From NCBI GenBank assembly GCA_041658605.1, contig JBAZZU010000005.1, forward strand, positions 1 to 64,000: a stretch of DNA of 64,000 nt, given 5' to 3'. Made by a program: the position numbers and the translations under genes. Below are positions 16,317-25,280 of the stretch, piece after piece (within the stretch, counting starts at the first letter, position 1; each line of letters opens with the position of its first letter). Origin of the DNA: JBAZWE01 sp041658605 (GTDB lineage Bacteria; Actinomycetota; Thermoleophilia; BMS3ABIN01). Under the pieces are notes generated by a model. The model was not told where the DNA came from. It was given only the letters and a program-made list of their open reading frames with translations, and did not search any database.

Positions 16317-17027
16317 TTGACTTCAGATAACGGGCATATAGATTCAGGGGAGGCATCCGAACAGACCGGATTGGAAGCGAATGCAGTCTCTGGCTATTAT
16401 CGCGATGAGTTCGGACGGGCTGCCAGGTTCTATGACCTCGGCATCCGCGTGGCATTTCACCTGGCGGGAGGGGAATATGCATTTCGCTGCCGTATTGTTG
16501 AAATGGCGGATGTTAAGGCCGGCAGCGATGTACTCGATGTCAGTTGCGGTACCGGCACACTTGTTGCATTACTGGCCAGCTGCGCGGGACCGGACGGACA
16601 CGTTGTGGGGATCGATCTCTCCGAACAGATGCTGGACGTGGCCCGTCAAAAGGTGAGGGTGAGCCAGGCCGGGTTCGTCCAGGGAAATGCCGAAGATATT
16701 CCCTTCGGGGACTCCTCTTTTGATCGCATTACCATGTCGCTGGCTATCCATGAGATGAACCGCAGGGGCAGGATCAATGCGCTCGCCCAGATGCGGCGCG
16801 TGCTCAGGCCTGGCGGTCTTATAGTGGTGGCCGACATGCGCAGGCCGGATACTCGTCTGACAAAACTGGGCATGAGGTTCGTGCGGCTTGCCGAGACCGA
16901 TACCCTGGCCGACATGTGGGAGCATAAACTGGTGCGCGAGATCGATGAGGCTGGATTTTTCGATATCCGGCGATATATCGCCGGGCGGGGGTTCTTCGAG
17001 ATAATCGTCGCGCGCAAACGCGATTGA
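16317..17027 (+). CDS. Class I SAM-dependent methyltransferase (UbiE/type 11-like)
   Basis: A 236-residue soluble methyltransferase with motif I LDVSCGTGTLVALL (around residue 75), the acidic end of strand two GIDLSEQMLD, motif II around GNAEDIPFGDSSFD, and motif III LRPGGLIVVAD. Starts at TTG 16317 with weak GGAA upstream. It follows the radical SAM gene in the same direction, so both may act on one substrate, perhaps a quinone- or lipid-like molecule; this is inference from context. Confidence 0.85.
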   Translation: MTSDNGHIDSGEASEQTGLEANAVSGYYRDEFGRAARFYDLGIRVAFHLAGGEYAFRCRIVEMADVKAGSDVLDVSCGTGTLVALLASCAGPDGHVVGIDLSEQMLDVARQKVRVSQAGFVQGNAEDIPFGDSSFDRITMSLAIHEMNRRGRINALAQMRRVLRPGGLIVVADMRRPDTRLTKLGMRFVRLAETDTLADMWEHKLVREIDEAGFFDIRRYIAGRGFFEIIVARKRD

Positions 17028-17036
17028 GATTTTCGC

Positions 17037-17867
17037 TTATATATTCTGTTTTATCTGCAGCGTGAGTTTGTAGGCCCTGTTTTTTGAGACTCCCGTCGCC
17101 AGGGCAACCAGTTCAGAAAGCTTGCGGGCGGATATGCCTTCTTCCAGAAGTCCGCGTATGGCATCTTCGAAGGTATCAGTTGGTCCGGTCTCTTCAGGCA
17201 GCCGCGGCCCGCGTGGTTCAAAGACCAGCACTATCTCTCCTTTTACCTTCTGTGCCATGCGCAGGCGCAACTCCGAAGCTGTACCGCGGAGTATCTCTTC
17301 AAACTTTTTGGTCAGTTCGCGGCAGACGGCGATGTGCCTGTCCCCGAGGTGCGGAACAGCCGCTGTCAGGGTGGCCGCCAGCCGATGAGGTGTTTCGAAG
17401 GCGACGCAGGTGCGGGATTCTCCAGCGATCATTCCCAGTACCTTGTCCAGCTCTCCCTTTTTTCTGGGAAGGTAACCCAAGAAAACAAAAGAGTCAGATG
17501 GAAACCCCGAGCTGACAAGCGCCGTCTCGACCGCGGAGGGACCGGGTAATACGACGACCTGCAAGCCTTCATCCAGGGCGGCCTTCACAAAGCGGTAACC
17601 GGGATCACAGATTCCGGGCATGCCGGCGTCGGAAACAAGCGCGATCGTCTTTCCCGCGTTCATTTTATTCAGGAGGTCCGGCAGGCGTCTGATCTCGTTG
17701 TGCTCGAAGAAGCTCACCAGGGGTTTGCTGATATCGAAGTGGGAAAGCAGCTTGCGGGTGCGGCGTGTGTCCTCTGCGGCGATCAGGTCAGCCTGCCTTA
17801 GTGCGTCAAGTACCCTGAGGGTTATATCGCCCAGGTTACCTATGGGTGTGGGACAGACATACAGCAC
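17037..17867 (-). CDS. rsmI: 16S rRNA (cytidine1402-2'-O)-methyltransferase RsmI
   Basis: Tetrapyrrole-methylase-fold enzyme that 2'-O-methylates C1402 in the decoding centre of 16S rRNA. The 276 residues show LYVCPTPIGNLGDITLR at the N-terminus, AAEDTRRTRKLL, ALVSDAGMPGICDPG, VVLPGPSAVETALV and the GYLPRKKGE loop, all RsmI signatures. GTG 17867 has GAGGA seven bases upstream. It lies downstream of the ferredoxin terminator and probably uses its own promoter. Confidence 0.94.
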   Translation of the reverse strand: MLYVCPTPIGNLGDITLRVLDALRQADLIAAEDTRRTRKLLSHFDISKPLVSFFEHNEIRRLPDLLNKMNAGKTIALVSDAGMPGICDPGYRFVKAALDEGLQVVVLPGPSAVETALVSSGFPSDSFVFLGYLPRKKGELDKVLGMIAGESRTCVAFETPHRLAATLTAAVPHLGDRHIAVCRELTKKFEEILRGTASELRLRMAQKVKGEIVLVFEPRGPRLPEETGPTDTFEDAIRGLLEEGISARKLSELVALATGVSKNRAYKLTLQIKQNI

Positions 17868-17889
17868 TTCGGTATCCTCGATCGATTAA

Positions 17890-17922
17890 GAAAAAAACAG
17901 GGACGTCTCATCAACGTCCCTG
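17890..17922 (-). terminator. Intrinsic terminator of the ROK-DUF362-ferredoxin operon
   Basis: On the minus strand a perfect 9-bp stem CAGGGACGT/ACGTCCCTG with a short loop is followed by a run of T. It begins about 28 bases after the ferredoxin stop codon. Confidence 0.9.
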
Positions 17923-17949
17923 GAAGAAGATTACTGGTCGACGTCTTTC

Positions 17950-18129
17950 TTATGAAACCTTGCTTTCGCTGATGGCTTCGTTGGGGCATACCTCCGAACA
18001 GGCGCCGCAATCAGTGCATTCATCGGGATTGATAATGAACATGTCATCGCCTTCAGTGATTGCTTCCACGGGACATTCGTCCATGCAGACCCCGCAAGCG
18101 AGACATTCATCAGAAATCTGTAGAGCCAC
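17950..18129 (-). CDS. Small 2[4Fe-4S] ferredoxin
   Basis: A 59-residue bacterial-type ferredoxin with two perfect CxxCxxCxxxCP cluster motifs, at C9/C12/C15/C19 and C38/C41/C44/C48, each binding one low-potential [4Fe-4S] cluster for electron transfer. GTG 18129 has GGAGGT six bases upstream. It follows the DUF362 gene by 46 bases on the same strand and is closed by a strong terminator, so it is the last gene of that operon. It could serve the iron-sulfur DUF362 protein, or the many radical SAM enzymes nearby. Confidence 0.92.
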   Translation of the reverse strand: MALQISDECLACGVCMDECPVEAITEGDDMFIINPDECTDCGACSEVCPNEAISESKVS

Positions 18130-18175
18130 CGTTCTACCTCCATATTGTATTTAAAGAAAAGCGAACTACTTATCT

Positions 18176-19327
18176 TTATGCCTCTTCGCCCCCGTCTTTG
18201 TCAAGTGCGATAAGTTCATGATCGCGGGTCCCTAGTCCGATTTTCTCAGCGTGGATCAACTGCGCGGTGGGGTCGATACCCCTGTGGATCGAGCCAAATT
18301 TATCAGGACCGGACAAAGAGTCAGCTGGCAGGGCGCTTGTGGCGACCCCGGCTGCCTGGTTTACGAGGTTGAGCGCGGCTGCGTCGGCTGCTACTGGATC
18401 GTGCGAGGCGACTATGCCGATGTTGGGCACTATGGGGTTGTCACTCCAGCCAAGACAGTCACAGTCGGGGGTAACGTCGAGAATATAGTTTATGGCGGCA
18501 AACTTGCTTTTTTTCCCTGTCAGCGCCGCGAACGCGTACTCGGCCATCTTTTGCTGAACGACTCCCGGGTCCGATTTCCAGCTGATGCCGATGGCGCCGT
18601 TAAAGCAGGTGGCAACACATTCGCCGCAGCCTACACAGGCTTCGTCATCGATAAGGGCGACTTTGCCGGCGTCCGGCCCCGGTACCAGCGTGATGGCGTT
18701 TTCCGGGCACCACTTGATGCAGCGGGCACAGCCATCGCACTGGGAGGATTCAACCAGGGGATGGACGTCCGAGTGCATCTTCTGTTTACCGGCGCGGGCG
18801 CCGAAGCCCATGCCGAGGTTCTTGATCGCGCCACCGAAGCCGCAGATCATATGCCCCTTGAAGTGGGCGAGGGATATGATCGCGTCCGCGTCCAGGGCTT
18901 CTGACACGATCTTCGCTTCCTGGAAATGTTCGCCATCTATCGGTACTGTCCGGTAATCAAGGCCGAGAAGGCCGCCGGCGATAACGACCGGCGCCCCGGT
19001 GACACTGAAACCGAAGCCGTTCTCGATGGCGTCGATGTGGTGGTCGCGGGAGTTCTGGCGCGCCCCGGCATAGAGCGTGTTTGAGTCTGTAAGGAAAGGG
19101 CGTCCGCCGAGCCGCTTGATTTCGTCGATGACGACCCGGACATACTGCGGCCTCAGGAATGTGAAGTTTCCATGTTCGCCGAAACTGGTCTTTACTGCGA
19201 CCAGATCGCCGTCTGCGATAACGCTACCCAGGTCAAGTTTCCGGAGCAGGCGCCCGTATTTCTTGAGATTTCGCTCCTTGCTTTCGGCGCGGCTGGAAAT
19301 GAAAAATACGCTGGCGGCTTCAGGCAT
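18176..19327 (-). CDS. DUF362 protein with 2[4Fe-4S] ferredoxin domain
   Basis: A 383-residue cytosolic iron-sulfur protein. The DUF362 part (about residues 5-190 and the C-terminal third) contains SFGEHGNFTFLRP and SLAHFKGHMICGFGGAIKNLG. A ferredoxin insert has CDGCARCIKWCPENAI and CVGCGECVATCFNGAI, where the last Cys of the second set is followed by F rather than P. The precise reaction is unknown; the family is annotated as uncharacterised. ATG 19327 is supported by GGAC upstream; the longer frame to 19408 overlaps the kinase gene heavily. The first bases overlap the ROK kinase gene by eight, so the two are coupled. Confidence 0.87.
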   Translation of the reverse strand: MPEAASVFFISSRAESKERNLKKYGRLLRKLDLGSVIADGDLVAVKTSFGEHGNFTFLRPQYVRVVIDEIKRLGGRPFLTDSNTLYAGARQNSRDHHIDAIENGFGFSVTGAPVVIAGGLLGLDYRTVPIDGEHFQEAKIVSEALDADAIISLAHFKGHMICGFGGAIKNLGMGFGARAGKQKMHSDVHPLVESSQCDGCARCIKWCPENAITLVPGPDAGKVALIDDEACVGCGECVATCFNGAIGISWKSDPGVVQQKMAEYAFAALTGKKSKFAAINYILDVTPDCDCLGWSDNPIVPNIGIVASHDPVAADAAALNLVNQAAGVATSALPADSLSGPDKFGSIHRGIDPTAQLIHAEKIGLGTRDHELIALDKDGGEEA

Positions 19328-20324
19328 TATCCCGTCCTTCCGAATTGTCCCGCGGTTTTTCGATAATCGCGTCCAGTGCCAGGCAGGCAGCTCCCATGAT
19401 GCCGGCATCGGGGCCGAACGTGGCTGTGACCACCCTGACGATGTCGCGGTTGGGTCTGAGGCCTCTCTCGTGGAGGATTTCCATTGCCGGTTTCAGAATC
19501 AGGTCGCCGGCTTTGGCAAGGCCGCCACCTACTACAAAGACTTCGGGGTTGAACATGTTAACCAGGCTGGTCATACCCACGCCCAGGTAAAAACCGATCT
19601 TTTTGAGCACCAGAAGTGCGGCCTCGTCGCCGCCCTGAGCCAGGCTGGTGACCATGGCGCCGTCGAGCAAAACGCCATTCGCCGCGGCCTTGCCCAGTTC
19701 CGATTCCGGTTTTTCAGCCGCTGCCTCTGCGGCGTATCGTTTCAATGCAGTACCGGATGCCATGGTTTCGAAGCAGCCGTAATTCTCACATGAACCCTGG
19801 CATCGTGGCCCGTTCACATCGATGACCATATGGCCGAGCTCTGCGGCGCTTCCCGTATAACCGCGGTATACCCGTCCGTTGATAATAATGCCGCCGCCGA
19901 TGCCGGTACCCATGGTTATCATGATGACTTCACTGGCTCCGCGTGCCGCGCCGGCCCTGGTCTCGGCAAGGGCTGCGAGGTTGGCATCGTTGTCGATGAA
20001 TACCGGCAGGCTGAGCCTGGCGCTCATATGATCGACAAAATCGAAATCGGCAAGGGGGACATTGACTGACATTATCGCCCGGCCCCTTGTCTGATCGATC
20101 ATTGAAGGAATGCCGAAGCCCACGGCCGCGACCCGGCCTGCCGCCTTTGCGGAAAGGTCTCCGACAAGACCGGCGATGCTTTCCAGCAGCGCGCTCTGGC
20201 TCGAGGTGTCGGTCTGGATCTCGATCTGGTCGAGAAGATTGAGATTCGCGTCGACGAGGGCGGCAGCCGTCGTCGTGCCTCCCAGGTCCACACCTATAAC
20301 GAGTATTTCAGGATTTATATTCAT
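19320..20324 (-). CDS. ROK-family sugar kinase (glucokinase-like)
   Basis: A 334-residue ROK protein that probably phosphorylates glucose or an N-acetylated amino sugar with ATP. Seen are the phosphate loop GVDLGGTTTAAALVD, MGTGIGGGIIING, and the zinc motif in the form CQGSCENYGCFE instead of the common CxCGxxGCxE. The variant spacing is known in other ROK kinases. No helix-turn-helix precedes the fold, so it is a kinase, not a repressor. ATG 20324 fits the family better than the frame from 20360. It is the first gene of the operon with the DUF362 protein and ferredoxin. Confidence 0.87.
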   Translation of the reverse strand: MNINPEILVIGVDLGGTTTAAALVDANLNLLDQIEIQTDTSSQSALLESIAGLVGDLSAKAAGRVAAVGFGIPSMIDQTRGRAIMSVNVPLADFDFVDHMSARLSLPVFIDNDANLAALAETRAGAARGASEVIMITMGTGIGGGIIINGRVYRGYTGSAAELGHMVIDVNGPRCQGSCENYGCFETMASGTALKRYAAEAAAEKPESELGKAAANGVLLDGAMVTSLAQGGDEAALLVLKKIGFYLGVGMTSLVNMFNPEVFVVGGGLAKAGDLILKPAMEILHERGLRPNRDIVRVVTATFGPDAGIMGAACLALDAIIEKPRDNSEGRDNA

Positions 20325-20468
20325 TGGTGCTCGGGCGGAGCGTATAGAAAGCGCCGCCACATTTCAATGCGGGGATGAAAAAGTATACCCTCAGGGGTAT
20401 TGAAGGATCTACCATAAAATGGTTCAATGTATCAACCGCATCATGCGGGGAGGCGGACAGGAGTACAT

Positions 20469-20981
20469 GTGGTGAGTAATTTGATCTGCACGGCAGGTTC
20501 GATACAACGCGGCAGCTGTGGTACCCGCTGCGATGGCTGTGGCTTTCTCAAAGCTGACAGACGTGTCCAGAGGGTGCAGAAGATGGACTGGTCTGTTTCC
20601 GACCGGAGGACCATGAGCAACTGGGTACCTATTGGGTACCGCATGGCAGGCGGCGCATTTGCGGGTTCCGCGCCGAGCGTATGGTCCAATTCATTCATAA
20701 TGTCGGTAATCACCCTGCTGTTGTCATTCAATATACTTGACTGCATTCTGACCTCTCGCGCCCTGTCGCTCGGTTTTGAGGAAGGTAATCCGCTGATGGC
20801 AGGTCTTTTCAGCATGAGCATACCCCTGGGCATGACTGCCAAGGTCGCCATAGTCGCGGCGGGCGCCTTGATCCTCTGGAGATTCCGCCACATGTCGCTG
20901 GCGGTCCGCGGTATGACCGCTGTGACTGCCTGTTACGGTGCGGTTGTGATCTATCATCTTTCTTTTCAGATGACCCTGTAA
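20469..20981 (+). CDS. DUF5658-like membrane protein with Cys-rich N-terminus
   Basis: About 170 residues. The C-terminal half has three hydrophobic segments with the DUF5658-like pattern LLSFNILDCILTSRALSLGFEEGNPLM (split here: a D in the first helix, then E and NP in the loop). The N-terminal part has four cysteines (C..C..C..C within 20 residues) that could bind a metal, which is unusual for the family. GTG 20469 is chosen because AGGAG lies five bases upstream; ATG 20427, 20583 or 20613 remain possible. Function unknown. Confidence 0.6.
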   Translation: MVSNLICTAGSIQRGSCGTRCDGCGFLKADRRVQRVQKMDWSVSDRRTMSNWVPIGYRMAGGAFAGSAPSVWSNSFIMSVITLLLSFNILDCILTSRALSLGFEEGNPLMAGLFSMSIPLGMTAKVAIVAAGALILWRFRHMSLAVRGMTAVTACYGAVVIYHLSFQMTL

Positions 20982-21003
20982 TACGGAAAAAATATTGAAA
21001 TCC

Positions 21004-21034
21004 AGAGGCGCGCCGCAGGCGCGCCTCTTTTGTT
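21004..21034 (+). terminator. Intrinsic terminator after the DUF5658-like gene
   Basis: An 11-bp perfect stem AGAGGCGCGCC/GGCGCGCCTCT around a three-base loop is followed by TTTTGTTT. It closes the DUF5658-like gene before the LCP gene. Confidence 0.92.
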
Positions 21035-21151
21035 TGATGGCGCCTGTCAAGGCTGCGTGATCTTTCAAAACACGAATTCTTCAGCCGGGAATGATGTGCG
21101 GTTTGTTATCCGCCTTGCGCTGGTTATTCATTCCTGCAAAACTAACCAGCA

Positions 21152-22225
21152 ATGCCGGACGATGAGAAAAAACCTTATACCCGTTACAAAAGTTCCCGCA
21201 TCAAGCTAAGGAACAAGCCCCTCAATACGGGCACGGATTCGCGGGACGAACCGCCCTCACGGCCCCCTTACGAGCCATCCGGGCCAACCGGGTTCGAACA
21301 GGAGCGTCCTCGCGGCGGCTGGGGGAAAAGGATATTCCTCGCTTTTCTGCTGCTGCTTGCCCTTGTAATTGTGGCGCTCGTTTTTTCTTACTGGAGGCTG
21401 GACCGGGCTGTACGCGCCAGCAACGACAGGGTGCCGGCCGACACCATGCAGGTTCTCAAGAAACCAGCGGGAGGGATGATGTCGACTCCGGTGAATATCC
21501 TCTTTCTGGGAAGCGACAAGAGGCCTGGTGATACCGCTCGCGCCGATACGATTCTCATCATGCGCGTCGACGGGCAGAAAAAGACGGTCGCGCAGCTTTC
21601 CATCCCGAGGGACACTCTTGCGGATATTCCCGGATACGGAGAGGGAAAGATCAACTCCGCTTATGCCTACGGTGGCCCAGCGCTACAGATACAGGCGGTA
21701 GAGGAATTGACGGGGGTACCCATACATCATCTTGTGGAACTGGACTTCAACGGGTTCCCTGGAATAGTTGACAGCCTTGGCGGTGTCGAAATCAACGTGC
21801 CGAAGACGATAGATTCCCAGTACCCACAGGGGCTGGCGTGGACCCAGGTCCATTTCGACGCCGGTCCTCAGAAGATGTCTGGAGACCGGGCTCTGACTTT
21901 TGTGCGCGTGCGTTATTCTGACGACGATTTTCAGCGAATGGGCCGGCAGCAGCTGTTCATGGAGGCCATGCAGAAGAAGATGACGAGCCCTGTGAATATG
22001 GCAAAAATGCCATTTCTTGCCCCGGGTATCGTTGAAAACATAACCACCGATCTTTCAACAAACGAACTGATCGAGCTGGGATGGATCAAGTTTCGTACGC
22101 CGGCTGAGAGTAATCGTAAATATGTCCTGGCCGGTACTGGCAGCAATATTGACGGTGGTTCTTACGTAGTGCTGGACGAGGACGAAAGCCAGGCCATGAT
22201 TAGGGATTTCCTCGCCGGGAGATAG
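21152..22225 (+). CDS. LytR-CpsA-Psr (LCP) family cell wall glycan ligase
   Basis: Membrane-bound phosphotransferase that attaches polyprenyl-linked glycans (teichoic acid, arabinogalactan or capsule type) to peptidoglycan. The 357 residues have a basic, disordered cytoplasmic N-terminus, one membrane segment (about 62-82), and an extracytoplasmic LCP domain with NILFLGSDKR, RADTILIMRVD, LSIPRDT, ALTFVRVRYSD and RMGRQQLF. These carry the conserved Arg and Asp residues for pyrophosphate binding. It opens the glycan region to its right and is the likely final attachment enzyme for its product. The family is typical of Gram-positive envelopes. Confidence 0.93.
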   Translation: MPDDEKKPYTRYKSSRIKLRNKPLNTGTDSRDEPPSRPPYEPSGPTGFEQERPRGGWGKRIFLAFLLLLALVIVALVFSYWRLDRAVRASNDRVPADTMQVLKKPAGGMMSTPVNILFLGSDKRPGDTARADTILIMRVDGQKKTVAQLSIPRDTLADIPGYGEGKINSAYAYGGPALQIQAVEELTGVPIHHLVELDFNGFPGIVDSLGGVEINVPKTIDSQYPQGLAWTQVHFDAGPQKMSGDRALTFVRVRYSDDDFQRMGRQQLFMEAMQKKMTSPVNMAKMPFLAPGIVENITTDLSTNELIELGWIKFRTPAESNRKYVLAGTGSNIDGGSYVVLDEDESQAMIRDFLAGR

Positions 22226-22414
22226 GGGTTAGGCGTGGCCGCCGGTCACGACTGGCGGTATATGGTGGAATTCGCCTGACCGTAAAGCTAGAATACGCTC
22301 AGGAAGAACAATTCGCGCGGTGCTGATTTGAACCGGCATTCCGACGCGAAGAATATCAGGGTCGTTTCACATTCTGTCAAGTTACACCGGCAAGCCAATT
22401 ATGTCCTGCAATAA

Positions 22415-23533
22415 ATGCGAATAGGAATAGACCTATCAGCGATCCAGTCCACAAAAAGTGGTGTGGACTGGTATACGCATCACGTCATCCGGGAGATGAT
22501 GGATCTGGTGGCTAGTGGTGACGAGCTCTACCTTTTCAGTAACCGGGATACCGGTTTTGAACAGGAGGCCAGGGGGCATGACCGGGTCAAGGTCGTTCGC
22601 AGTCAGTTCCGCTACCAGGAGCCGTGGCGTCAGCTGATTCTGCCGCTACTGCTCCGGAAGTACAGCGTCGACGTGTGCTTCTTCACGAATTTTGTCTGCG
22701 CTGTCGCGGCGCCCTGTCCCACGGTGCTGACCATCCATGACCTTTCCTTCAAACTTTTCCCAAGGACGCATTCGCTGCGCAACGTTATCTGGGCCCGCAG
22801 CCTGGTTCCCATTTCAACGCGACGCAGCCATCGCGTCATCGCCGTTTCGAACAACACCAAGCTCGACCTGCTCAGGGTCATGAACATCAGTGACAGGAAA
22901 GTGACAGTTGTTCATGAAGGAGTATCCGACCAGTACAGTCCGGAACCGCAGCCAGAAGATGAAGAGGCGCTTGCCCAGTACGGGCTCACAAAACCATACG
23001 TCCTTTATGTGGGAACGCTCGAGCCTCGCAAGAACCTCAACGTCCTCATCCGGGGTTTCGACAAGCTGGCCAGGTCCCGGCCTGACATCCATCTGGTTCT
23101 GGCCGGCCGTCGCGGCTGGATGGCGCAGGCGATATTCGACGAGCTGGAGCGACTGGATTTACTGGGTCGGGTACACATCACAGGTTATGTCCGGGACCGT
23201 TATCTGCCGCCCCTGTACCGTCAGGCTGAAGCTTTTGTCTATCCGTCCCTCTACGAAGGATTCGGTCTGCCGCCACTCGAGGCCATGGCTTCGGGAACAC
23301 CGGTTATCGTTTCCAGGAGTTCCTCGCTTCCCGAAGTGGTCGGCGACGCGGGGCTGTATGTAAACCCGCTCGATGTGGACGAGCTGGCGCAGTCGATGGA
23401 GAGGGTGCTGGCTGATCCTGAGCTGGCTGCCGATTTGAGGGCAAGGGGGCTGGAACGCGCCGCCAAGTTCAGCTGGAAGAAGGCCGCGGAAAAGACGCTT
23501 GAGATTCTCCGCGATGCTGCTCGTGCAGGATAG
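22415..23533 (+). CDS. GT4-family glycosyltransferase
   Basis: A 372-residue cytoplasmic or membrane-associated retaining glycosyltransferase with two Rossmann domains (GT-B). The N-terminal side begins MRIGIDLSAIQSTKSGVDWY, the donor-side domain has YVLYVGTLEPRKNLNVLI, and the E-x7-E motif lies in EGFGLPPLEAMASGTPVI. It probably transfers mannose or a related sugar onto a lipid-linked intermediate. Its last 20 bases overlap the start of the polymerase gene, so the two are co-translated. Confidence 0.9.
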   Translation: MRIGIDLSAIQSTKSGVDWYTHHVIREMMDLVASGDELYLFSNRDTGFEQEARGHDRVKVVRSQFRYQEPWRQLILPLLLRKYSVDVCFFTNFVCAVAAPCPTVLTIHDLSFKLFPRTHSLRNVIWARSLVPISTRRSHRVIAVSNNTKLDLLRVMNISDRKVTVVHEGVSDQYSPEPQPEDEEALAQYGLTKPYVLYVGTLEPRKNLNVLIRGFDKLARSRPDIHLVLAGRRGWMAQAIFDELERLDLLGRVHITGYVRDRYLPPLYRQAEAFVYPSLYEGFGLPPLEAMASGTPVIVSRSSSLPEVVGDAGLYVNPLDVDELAQSMERVLADPELAADLRARGLERAAKFSWKKAAEKTLEILRDAARAG

Positions 23534-25280
23534 CCGAAAAGAGAACAGGGCCAGGTTTGTTCTTGCCGGCGCCATACTGACGGTTTTTCTCACCGCCTTT
23601 GAAGTCAAGACTCCCGTTTTTTCTCTCGGTCCGGTTGGCTTTACAACAACCGAACTGGCCGCAGGCTTCTTCTTCATTACTGTAGCGGCCTGGGCCATGC
23701 AGGAAGGTCTTGCATCGTTCTTTTCCCGCAGGACACTGGACGTCGCGGTCCTTCTCTTCGTCGTCAGCAACTTTGTCTCAGTTATCGCTGCCGACGACAG
23801 ACCCAGCGCTTTGAAGTTCTCCCTGAGGATGACCTACGCGGCCCTGATATTTGTCGGTGTATCGCGCCTGCCGCAGAGATTGAGACCGCATCTGTGGATA
23901 GCCGGTACGGTGACGGTTGCATTGATAATCGTGACGCTGACCGGGTTGCTGGAGAATTATATCTCCTTCATTTACTGGCCGGATATCCTCAAGCCGTTTC
24001 AGGAGGGAATCATCACGTTCGGGGCGTTCTACAACGTCCGGGTGGCTTCCACGCTGCCGTTTCCGACGACCCTGTCCATGTACCTGGAGCTGGCGGCACC
24101 CATGGCTTTGGCGCTGGCTGTCTGGATGATCGGCAGGTCGAAAGAGCAACGCCGCCGGCAGTGGCTGACAGTCCTTGCAGTCATAGGGCTGGCTGCCGTC
24201 ATGGCTGTCCAGGTCTTCACGTTTACACGCAGCGGCCTAGTCGCGACTCCGGTATCGCTTTTGGCGGGCGCGCTTGCCGCCGCCATTTTTGGATACGGGC
24301 GCAGGGTCTGGATGCTGTTTGTAACGGGCGCGGTGCTTTTATCAGTCATAGTCGTGGCTTCAACCGCAGTCAGCAGCAAGATGGCTTCGAGGCTGGATGT
24401 TGCCGAGCAGGAAAAATATTACGGCGCCGATTACACGCTGGTCAGCTTTCCCGAAAAGCTGACGCCTGATTCGCGCAATACGGCTGTTTTTCATGTGAAG
24501 AATACCGGTTCGATCACCTGGGGAACCGAAGGGAATGAAACGGTGGAAGTGGCGTATCGATGGGCGAGTTATCCCGACAGGGTGGTCCATGAAGAGGTCC
24601 CGTATATCACCACCAGTATGCCCAGGGAGGTTCAGCCCGGGGAAGAGGTTGATATAACGCTTGATTTCATGACGCCGGTTGAGCCTGGACGATATGTGTG
24701 GATTTTCGAGCTCGCCAAAGCGCATGTCGGCTGGTTTTCAAGCGCGGGCGTGGCACCATACATCGTGCCCCTGGAATTCCAGGGCGGTGAGGCCAGGAGA
24801 TTTGCCATTACCGATTCGCCCGATGATTACCTGGCGAAGGACCCGGTTACGGTTCAGGCCACCAGGAGCCAGTTATGGAAGGCCGCCTTCAAGACCTGGA
24901 AGACTAACATGGTGCTGGGTGTGGGTCCGGACCAGTTCCGCAGGCGGTATCAGGAATTCGCCCCCGAATTGCCACCGGATCAGCGCGTTCGGACCCATAA
25001 CATATTTATGGAGGCCCTCACAAACACGGGTCTGGTCGGTCTGGCGTGTATGGTATTCCTCCTGGCTGCAACCCTGTTTGCCCAGTTGCGTCTTGTCAGA
25101 AACCGGAGACTGAAGCCGTCGGAGCGCTATATATCGCTGGCGCTGCTGGTTGCCACTGTCGCCTATGTTGTACATGGAATGCTGGACTGCTTCCTCTGGC
25201 AGACCGGGATTATCTTTCTTTTCTTCACATACCTGGGGTTGACTTCATGGATGTGCCAGCGGGCAGACGCTGATCAGTAA
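23514..25280 (+). CDS. O-antigen ligase/polymerase-like (Wzy/WaaL) protein with inserted extracytoplasmic domain
   Basis: A 588-residue polytopic membrane protein. N-terminal membrane segments and the C-terminal Wzy_C-like part (GVGPDQFRRRY, THNIFMEALTNTGLVGL) match the O-antigen ligase family that polymerises or ligates polyprenyl-linked oligosaccharides. Between them, roughly residues 290-440, lies a soluble beta-rich domain with FHVKNTGSITWG, VQPGEEVDITLDF and PGRYVWIFELAK that resembles an Ig-like 'four-tryptophan' fold and may bind the glycan or its acceptor. ATG 23514 is preferred to the 23499 codon. Its stop overlaps the stop of the convergent GT4 gene. Confidence 0.85.
   Translation: MLLVQDSRKENRARFVLAGAILTVFLTAFEVKTPVFSLGPVGFTTTELAAGFFFITVAAWAMQEGLASFFSRRTLDVAVLLFVVSNFVSVIAADDRPSALKFSLRMTYAALIFVGVSRLPQRLRPHLWIAGTVTVALIIVTLTGLLENYISFIYWPDILKPFQEGIITFGAFYNVRVASTLPFPTTLSMYLELAAPMALALAVWMIGRSKEQRRRQWLTVLAVIGLAAVMAVQVFTFTRSGLVATPVSLLAGALAAAIFGYGRRVWMLFVTGAVLLSVIVVASTAVSSKMASRLDVAEQEKYYGADYTLVSFPEKLTPDSRNTAVFHVKNTGSITWGTEGNETVEVAYRWASYPDRVVHEEVPYITTSMPREVQPGEEVDITLDFMTPVEPGRYVWIFELAKAHVGWFSSAGVAPYIVPLEFQGGEARRFAITDSPDDYLAKDPVTVQATRSQLWKAAFKTWKTNMVLGVGPDQFRRRYQEFAPELPPDQRVRTHNIFMEALTNTGLVGLACMVFLLAATLFAQLRLVRNRRLKPSERYISLALLVATVAYVVHGMLDCFLWQTGIIFLFFTYLGLTSWMCQRADADQ

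Noticed and set aside
17931..18143. 70-residue minus-strand frame starting MEVERWLYRF
   Set aside because: It is an out-of-frame reading of the ferredoxin gene; the true frame (17950-18129) has both cluster motifs.
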